Assembly (NCBI GenBank): GCA_028015205.1
Contig: CM051514.1
Location: forward strand, 39,696,150 to 39,760,149
DNA: 64,000 bases
From: Mytilisepta virgata
Taxonomy: Eukaryota; Mollusca; Bivalvia; Mytilida; Mytilidae
Direction of reading: 5' to 3'
The notes under the pieces are model-generated. The model was not told the DNA's origin. It did no database searches and worked only from the letters and a program-made list of their open reading frames with translations. Each line of letters begins with the position of its first letter. The stretch's first letter is position 1. Position numbers and translations under genes: made by a program. This document shows, in pieces, positions 57,070-64,000 of the stretch.

Positions 57070-58925
57070 AGTATGTCATACCACATTCCAAATAAATCTG
57101 ATACGTCCGTGTCAGCCATACAATTGAGACGGGTCAGGGGTAAATATATGACGGTATATGGAAAACCTCATATCATATTCAGTTTATCATATATTTCAAT
57201 CAAAAGAAATTCAATTCTCTTTTATTATGAATAAAGAATATTTTGGATTTAAAGTAAGTTTGCTAGATACCTTACATCAGGTGAAGTTGCAAATATTTCA
57301 TCTGCTATTTTGATTGAGTTGACGCTAGACGTAATAATGCCGATCATGTGATTCTAAGGGATGTGATAATGGTCTGATACAGATAAAACGGGTGTTATAT
57401 AGATTTAATGGGTACTGATATTCATTCAACCTTCCAATCAGTATGTTATTGACAAAAATCCATATTTGTTGATAAATAGAGATATCATATGGGATTTTCC
57501 ATATCATATTCCATATAACCCCAAGACACCAATATCAGCCTGATATGGAATATGATATGGAAAACCCCATATTGTATTCTGTTTATAGAAAAACGTGGAA
57601 GATTGAAACAAAGGAAATTTTTGTAGAATTAAATTTGTACCTAAGGCCTCAATCAAGTCTTCTATGGAAATTATTTATACCCGATTACCTGCCAACAGAC
57701 ATTATTTGTTGTATTATAAACTCACATGTCAATGCATGTGTAGAAGTTGTATATAGCCTTTGAAATAATAGAGATTTACTTTCGGTTTATGTCGATAATT
57801 TGTAAAGAAAGAATAATTCTCGAATATCATTTGACGAACATTAATATATATTAAGCTGATGCTTTAATATATGTTTCTTTGTTGTCGAACATCCATTTAC
57901 ATTTAATTATATAGTGTTTATGACGATCAATACAGTGTATTAAGGTGCTATTTTTAGAACAATTTTTACGGTGTACATAGACCAAAATAACTTTTTTTTA
58001 TCTTTGTATTGCATGTTTTAAACTGAGTTAAATCTCACATTGTTTCTGTTGTAAGGGTTTCAATTCACTCTTTATGTTCACAATTGTGGTAAAATGCCAA
58101 TAGTCTGTACACAAGAGATGAAATCAACACAAAATTACATAGATTGTTCAAAGATATAATCTCACTTAATTATGGGATATTTGGTGACATAACATGAACA
58201 TATTTTGACACTGTCATAAGTGTCTTATTTATGTATACCAAGAAAAAGAGAAATACGAAGTGTTAATCATGTGACAGTTGTTATTACTGTTCTACATGTA
58301 GGTTGGTTATGAAAATTACAATTTTCAATGTTCAGCGGCTCTAACCATATTTACATTAACATAATAGTGTGTAAATGTTTGGTGTTTGATAGTAATGAGA
58401 GTTTTAATATATACATATGTGTACAACTCATCAGTTTGTTCATATTTACTATTAATGATGGTAAACTTTTAGTAGTCAAATTTAGTAAACAGTTGTTTCT
58501 ATTTTTGTATTTTGTAGTTATCCCATATCCATATGCCAATAAAGTTTCATTAGATTTTCCACGACTTTGCCTTATAATTATCACCTGGTCACACGTCTAT
58601 ATAGAAAATACGTATTTTTAGCTAAATATATAATAAATTATTTTCTAATTATAGATTGAAACATGTATTTTTCAATATTAACCCCGAATAATCCCGAGAC
58701 TCTCATGCCAGAGGAGGTTCCATCGGACGGCTTATATGGGTGGAGTAATTATACCAGGTCTGATATGGAAGACATTATGTTCTGATCGCATTATCATATA
58801 CCTCATTAAAATTAGCGATATCCTGCACAAGATGACATTATTATGGTGCAGCTTTCCACGAGACAGCAGGGTGATGTACCAGATGATTTATATCGGTCAT
58901 CAGACGGTCCAAGACCACGATTAAT
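57070..58925 (-). repeat. TLR-unit flank, copy 3 (first part)
   Basis: Blocks parallel 49525-50290: CACATTCCAAAT(A/C), GA(T/-)ACGTCC, TCAGC, GGAAAACCTCATATC, TTCAATTCTCTTTTATTAT, GAATAAAGA, GGGTGGAGTAATTATAC, TGTTCTGATC and CCTGCACAAGATGAC. It includes a GATATGG palindrome (57487-57572). The small ORFs here have no domain. Confidence 0.6.
57487..57572. repeat. palindrome with GATATGG arms
   Basis: ATATGGGATTTTCCATATC followed by ATATTCCATAT is mirrored at 57542-57572 as ATATGGAATATGATATGGAA and ACCCCATAT. The arms are about 30 bp around a loop with CCAAGACACC. Confidence 0.8.
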
Positions 58926-59029
58926 GCACAATTTCCATTGACCACAAATAAAATCCCCTCTATGAATTTAGTGTATTTCTTCTATATTTATATTTTGCCC
59001 TTTATAAAAGTATTTTTACATTATTTTAT

Positions 59030-60880
59030 TAATTTATAGTATCCATAAATTGGAAATATAATTTCAAACTACTGATGGATGCAGTGGAGGACTATGCCAG
59101 AAAATGGACCAAACGTGAACAAGAGCCACTAGATTCACTTTCAGAGTGGGTTAAAGCTGTGAGATCGTTGATACAAGTCCGAATTGATAAACTTAGAAGG
59201 TCTATGAGTAAAAAAGGAACATCAGTCTTCAGCAACCCCGATGCTGCCAAGACAATGTCCGCAATTCATGACAAATATGTTGTTGTTCCTGCAGACAAGC
59301 CCCTAATAACATCGTTTTTGTATGCAAAAGCTACTATATTCAATGCTTGATTAATGAACTAGGGATTGCTAGTTCACTTGGCAACCCTACCTATAAAGCT
59401 ACTACACTTTCAAAGGAAGAAATAACCGACAATCATAGATCGGTCTTGTCGTCATTTGGTATTTCCATCAAAGATGATGATTGTGATCTTCCTACCTTGT
59501 ACTGGATACCCGAGTTACATAAGTGTCCATACAAACAACGCTTTATTGCTGGATCTGCCAAGTGTTCCACCAAACCATTGTCTCAACTTCTAACTTCTAT
59601 TTTAACAGCTGTCAAAACGGGCTTCCAAAGTTATTGTGAGACAAACTACTGAAGAATTGGTATCAATCAAATGTGGATATTAAAGAACTCCAAAGACTTA
59701 AAGCACATTTTACGATCTCGGTCCATTTCAGTTTGTAACAGCATAAAAATTCTCTACCCTCTATACCACCATATCTCATTCACAACTGAAGGAGAAGTTG
59801 AACGATCTAATCCATCGATGCTTTCAAAATAAAAATGGCAACAACAGATAAACATACCTTGTCATTGGTAGAGATAAATCATACTTTGTTAAAAAAACCA
59901 CTCTAAATCTAAAAAAAAATATACAGAGGACGAAATTGTCCTGATGATTGAATTTTTGATCGACAGCATATTTGTTCAATTTGGTGGACGTGTTTTCCAA
60001 CAGACAATTGACATTCCTATGGGTACTAATTGTGCCCAACTACTGGCCGACTTGTTCCTTTACTCATATGAGGCAGACTTCCTTGACGGGCTTCTTAAGG
60101 AAAAACAGAAGAAATTAGCCCGTACCTTTAATTTCAGCTTCCGCTACGTAGATGATGTCTTATCACTCAACAATTCACGTTTTGGGAATTTCTTACATCT
60201 CATCTATCCAATGACCTCGAAATTAAGGATACCACAGACACTGCCAAGTCTGCATCTTATCTTGACCTTCACCTCGAAATTGACACCAGAGGAAGGTTGA
60301 ATACAAAACTTTACAACAAACGGGATGACTTGGACTTTCCAATCGTCAACTTCCCATTTTTGAGCGGCAATATTCCAGAAGCGACGGCGTATGGAGTATA
60401 TATTTCACAACTCATACCTTATTCCAGAGCTTGTGACATATAGATACATTGACTTCCTGGTCAGAGCCCGGCTTCTGACAGAAAAGTTGCTCAGACAGGG
60501 GTACGATGCTCCTAAGCTGAAGTCATCCTTATTAAAGTTTTATGGGTGCCATCATGACTTGGTTGACAGGTATGAAAAAACCGTTTCCCAAATGAAAATG
60601 GACCTGTTCCATTGACATTATCCCCTTCCTCATATCGGATTTGACATGAACAGCATAGTGGGTGTCCTGCAGGAAGCAGAGACTGCTTACTCTTCCGGAG
60701 CACCTGAGTCTACCTCCGGTTTTTTGGTGGGGTCCATGTTGTTCATATAGTTTTAGTTTTTAATTGTAGTGCATGTATTGTTTTGGTCTTGTCTTCGTTG
60801 TTCTCTGGAGTTTGTCAGTTGTTACGATTTTTCTCTCCTTCGAATATCCCTTTGGTATTTGTTGACTTCACTTAAAAGTT
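59030..60880 (+). pseudogene. Penelope-type reverse transcriptase element (copy C)
   Basis: The best of the three related copies. 59075-59350: DAVEDYARKWTKREQEPLDS and AIHDKYVVVPADK. 59347-59652: INELGIASSLGNPTYKAT, LPTLYWIPELHKCPYKQRF and AGSAKCSTKPLSQLLTS. 59944-60300: FGGRVFQQTIDIPMGTN, FLYSYEADFL and the RT active site FSFRYVDDVLSLNN. 60391-60615: the C-terminal part FLVRARLLTEKLL, LKSSLLKFYG and HHDLVDRYEKTVSQ. The frames are broken between these blocks. The RT type is close to Penelope-like RTs, but no GIY-YIG domain follows. The tail (60690-60860) has TTCCGGAGCACCTGAG and TGTTCTCTGGAGTTTGTCAG. It interrupts the TLR flank, so it is younger than the duplication. Confidence 0.8.
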
Positions 60881-61149
60881 GTTTTAAAAAGTTTGAAGAG
60901 TTGTCATAAGTAACTGATTAGGTGATTTGGTCAGATGGTGTCGATATTTAAGACGTCGTCTGCTGTCTGCAAGAGTTCTGCTACCCTTGGAGATAGCACT
61001 TATGACTCTTTTTTTAAATTTTGATATTATGACAGGGATTCAGTATACTTTGCACATGAGAAAGACTTTCAAGTCCGAGGAGGTGCGATTTTTTTAAATT
61101 CAATTTGATTTTAATGTAAAAATGCACTATGAATTAATGGTTGTCTTGG
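60881..61149. other. no gene seen
   Basis: A short stretch between the Penelope-type tail and the resumed TLR flank. Nothing was recognised. Confidence 0.35.
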
Positions 61150-62500
61150 ACCAGACCGGGCCGGTAAAATAGGGCCAATTAACTTCCAGTTAAATATGCA
61201 AAAAACATTATCTAATTTAAACAATTTGTTCTTCAGGAAAAAACTGTATTGATCGGACAACTGCAACCATCTCTACAAGAACTATTATATTTCATTCAAT
61301 GTTCAAAATGAGTCATTCAATTAAATCAACCAAATAACAGAAAAAACCGGTTTCTGTGCTTTCTTTAGTCTTTTAGTTTATTATACGTTTTTTATTCTTT
61401 TGGTTATACATGTATCCTTGTGACGTTTGTTTGATGTGTACCATTCTCCTGACTTTTTCTTTTCCTTGGACTTCAAATTTGTGGACTTTTCCCGCTGTTT
61501 GATCGCTTCGGTAGTCTTTTGCCGATATTTTACATTTTTGTATTTTCCACTTGATTGTTTTTAGAAACTTAACGGAAAACACGCATGTAATACATAAAGA
61601 CATTGCGTGTCTTACATAAAATTCTAAAATTCTAAAAATCAACTATTTAATTGTGCGACAAACAGCTCGTATAATTAACGGACAGATACATAACTATGAT
61701 GACTATAGCGGAAAATCTTTATATACATTGTGTAACGCGTGAAAATATATTATACTAAAATATATTAGAATATAACAAGTCAAACGAACATACCATTTCT
61801 ATCCAAAATGTTGTTTTAAATATAATCAACAGTGTTCTCTATTTGATGAAGCTTCTATATTTCACCAACTTCTTTTTTCTAACAGATTCTTTCAAATCAG
61901 GAAGTTAAGGCAGTTTATAACCTAAAACATTGTTACATGACCCAAGACTATATGCACTATTTGTCATAATGACATTTAAAGTTGTCCGATAAATACAGAT
62001 CCAATGAAAGTGCATAATCAAAACATACACTGTACAATAAATGGTTGTGTAACACCCAAAGACCAACTATAAAAAGTGCATTATTATCGGTGATAGATAT
62101 TTCTGTTATAAAAATAAATAAAACAAAATACTGGCATGCACAATGTCATAAACAACAAAATATACATATATCATGAAGAATCATAAGTAAAGTAAGATAT
62201 ATCTAACATATAGTTATAGCTGACTGCAGGGCAATATCTAACGCACTATCATTTTACTATACTTGACTCTCGCATATATTACATATCAAAATATCATTTA
62301 ATTGTTTATTGTTAGATTGCGTGAAACTTCACATTCTATGTATTCTTTTTCAAGTTTTGAGCGTTATAGTAGATAAATGGCAAGCAGTGTTTGTAAGTTT
62401 ATTCCTAATCTTTGGACATAATACATGTATTTCTAATCGTTGGAGATCATATTTCAAATCGTTGGAGATCATTATACAGAATAAAGAAAAAACCAGTTTT
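61150..62500 (-). repeat. TLR-unit flank, copy 3 (second part)
   Basis: Continues the match to 50290-51350 after the Penelope-type insertion: CCGGTAAAATAGGGCCAATT, TTAACTTCCAGTT, AGGAAGTTAAGGCAG, TTGTTACATGACCCAAG, TATGCACTATTTGTCAT and CATTTAAAGTTG. A dispersed repeat shared with 49290-49510 is inserted at 61350-61545. No gene was seen. Confidence 0.6.
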
Positions 62501-63204
62501 CAATTGTTTATTTTTAATTTATTTAGTATAACATGTATAAATCGTCCAAGCAATAGATATCATAATACGCTATTCAACAGTTTAATAAGAGTCATCAGAG
62601 AAAATATTCATAAATAAAATCGTCCTAAAAAGCATATATTTTTTAATCAATACTTTTTAACGAAAAATTGAAAACATAAGAAAATGTTGAAAATAACAGC
62701 ATTAAAAGACGGATTTAAAGTTGTGAGCCGAATTTAGCACTTTGGCAGAGCTTACAGGACAAGACGGTGGGCTATTTCTATCTTTCTGAACATTGCTCTA
62801 AATACAGTTTTGACGTATAACCCATAATGCACTAAAGATTAATGACAAATAAGAATATATTTATATATGATTGTGTACCTTTGATGAAAACCTTATCTAT
62901 AAATCCGAAATTCACTAGAAGCAATCTCAAAGAAGCCAACGCATACTTGTATTATATACTGATATAGAATGTTTAAATTAAGAAAACAATTGTACATATT
63001 ATTTTTAACAACCAATCATTCAGCAAATAAATATTAAATTATTGGTGATTTTAAAAGATCAAGGGAATTCTAATAAGCGACTATCATGTAGTTTTCCGTC
63101 AGGTCTTTAGAAGTTTATTTTTTCATTCGGCTTTTTAAAACACTGCAAAAGCTGAGAAAAATGAACTGGACGATAAAATGGTTCGAAAATTTTTCAAATT
63201 AATT
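62501..63204. other. intergenic, nothing recognised
   Basis: This is AT-rich sequence with no domain, hairpin or array noticed. Confidence 0.35.
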
Positions 63205-63690
63205 TGTTAATGTATTGCTTTAGACGTTTGCGTACCGAATCTGAAACAGCCGAAATTTCAGACGAGGAGTTCTGACAAAAAACCTAAAGCTGTCCGTTCA
63301 TCATCAAAATGTTACCAGTGTCCAGAATGTGGAGATTATTTCACAAGCCTGGGACAAGCTGAGTAAAAGAAAAGGACGATAAAAATGGGAGTAAGAATTC
63401 ATTTTCATTCAGTTTTCAATATGTACGACAAAGAGATCTTCCTATCGTAGTCCGATGATATAGATCTCGAGGCATACACAGGATCTGAAACTGCCAACGT
63501 TTCCGACAAGGAAAGCCAAAAAACCAATATGTGGACATTCCGTTTCTTGTGACATAAAGCGACTGCATTTACCGGCTCACACAAAAACAGACGACAAACC
63601 CTTACGTCAAGCACTGAAGGAAAAGACCAACAACAAAAGAAACCAGTGAAATCGAATGTTATCACTGTTCAAGGGTTTTGTGTGATGTAC
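63205..63690 (+). pseudogene. degenerate zinc-finger-like fragment in two repeated units
   Basis: Two similar units start at about 63239 and 63485. Each has TCTGAAAC(A/T)GCC followed by an A(G/C)(A/T)TTTC(A/C)GAC block. In changing frames they encode Cys/His patterns: CYQCPECGDYFTSLGQ in the first and ICGHSVSCDIKRLHLPAH in the second. ECYHCSRVL lies at the end. Stops interrupt every frame. It could be a decayed C2H2 gene or the edge of a mobile element. It is listed because the repeated unit plus Cys/His spacing is unlikely in random AT-rich DNA. Confidence 0.3.
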
Positions 63691-64000
63691 ATGTACATGT
63701 ACTTGAAACATGCATGATATTGAACATGTAATATATAATTCTTTAACATGCTCATGTTCACATGTATGATGTATTGTTTCATTTATAATTTATAAACTAT
63801 AAACAACAATAAAAGATTTAATATTTTTACCTCAGTCTCTACTATATAGTGCCACTGTTACACATTCAAAGAAATATGTGCCTTTCGGGTTTCAAGATTT
63901 TCAAGATTTCAAGATTTTATTGTATAACGCTCAGACACTAAGTGTGTAACATGAGGACAAATACAATATGTACAATATGAAATAACGGAAATAACAGGAT
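63691..64000. other. no gene seen
   Basis: There is a short GTACATGTACATGTAC run at 63686-63702 and a TTTCAAGATTT repeat at 63888-63918. No coding signal reaches the window end. Confidence 0.4.

Overview
The window looks like nuclear DNA of a marine mussel (Mytilidae, probably Mytilus). It is AT-rich, with split genes and GT-AG introns. The genes are typical of bivalve immune families: an Ig-domain membrane receptor, a BIR protein, a secreted C1q-domain protein and a Toll-like receptor. The repeats are also of bivalve type: a tRNA-derived SINE with the conserved bivalve core, Penelope-like elements, and a repeat at 37.3-38.2 kb that I recognise from Mytilus sequences. The species call comes from family knowledge; no search was run.

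Layout. 0-3 kb: last exons of an Ig-domain receptor (+). 4.5-5.7 kb: a 1.25 kb dispersed repeat that recurs at 17.5-18.8 kb. 6.7-8.4 kb: BIR-domain gene (+). 8.9-11.6 kb: dead non-LTR retrotransposon pieces (Jockey/I-like, then L1/Tx1-like, both -) with a Penelope-type tail between them. 12.1-12.5 kb: a tandem array with a ~121 bp period. 13.1-36.4 kb: a nested retroelement cluster. It holds a Penelope/GIY-YIG element (-), a (TA)n(TG)n tract, a second degenerate Penelope-type element (+), a 16.6 kb Ty3/gypsy-like element with both LTRs, and a third Penelope-type copy (+) carrying a SINE.

The gypsy-like element is itself a host. Its 5' LTR carries the 1.25 kb repeat. Its pol is split by a 5.45 kb terminal-inverted-repeat insertion with a 9 bp target duplication. 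A 550 bp foldback splits the integrase. Between pol and the 3' LTR it carries an extra ORF with two C2H2 zinc fingers and two PxDLS motifs. The protease active site and several reading frames are broken, so this copy is inactive.

36.7-43.6 kb: a two-exon C1q-domain gene (-). Its 5.8 kb intron holds repeats and an array distantly related to the one at 12 kb. 44.7-62.6 kb: a Toll-like receptor region with one intact large TLR exon (54.3-56.8 kb, -), one TLR pseudogene (47.4-49.1 kb, -) and duplicated flanks. One flank copy was later interrupted by a Penelope-type element (59.0-60.9 kb). The last 1.5 kb holds only a degenerate zinc-finger-like fragment.

Four innate-immunity-type genes lie within 57 kb, separated mostly by mobile DNA. 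Nothing in the sequence shows they are co-regulated. The Ig receptor, C1q protein and TLR would act at or outside the cell surface. The BIR protein would act in the cytoplasm.
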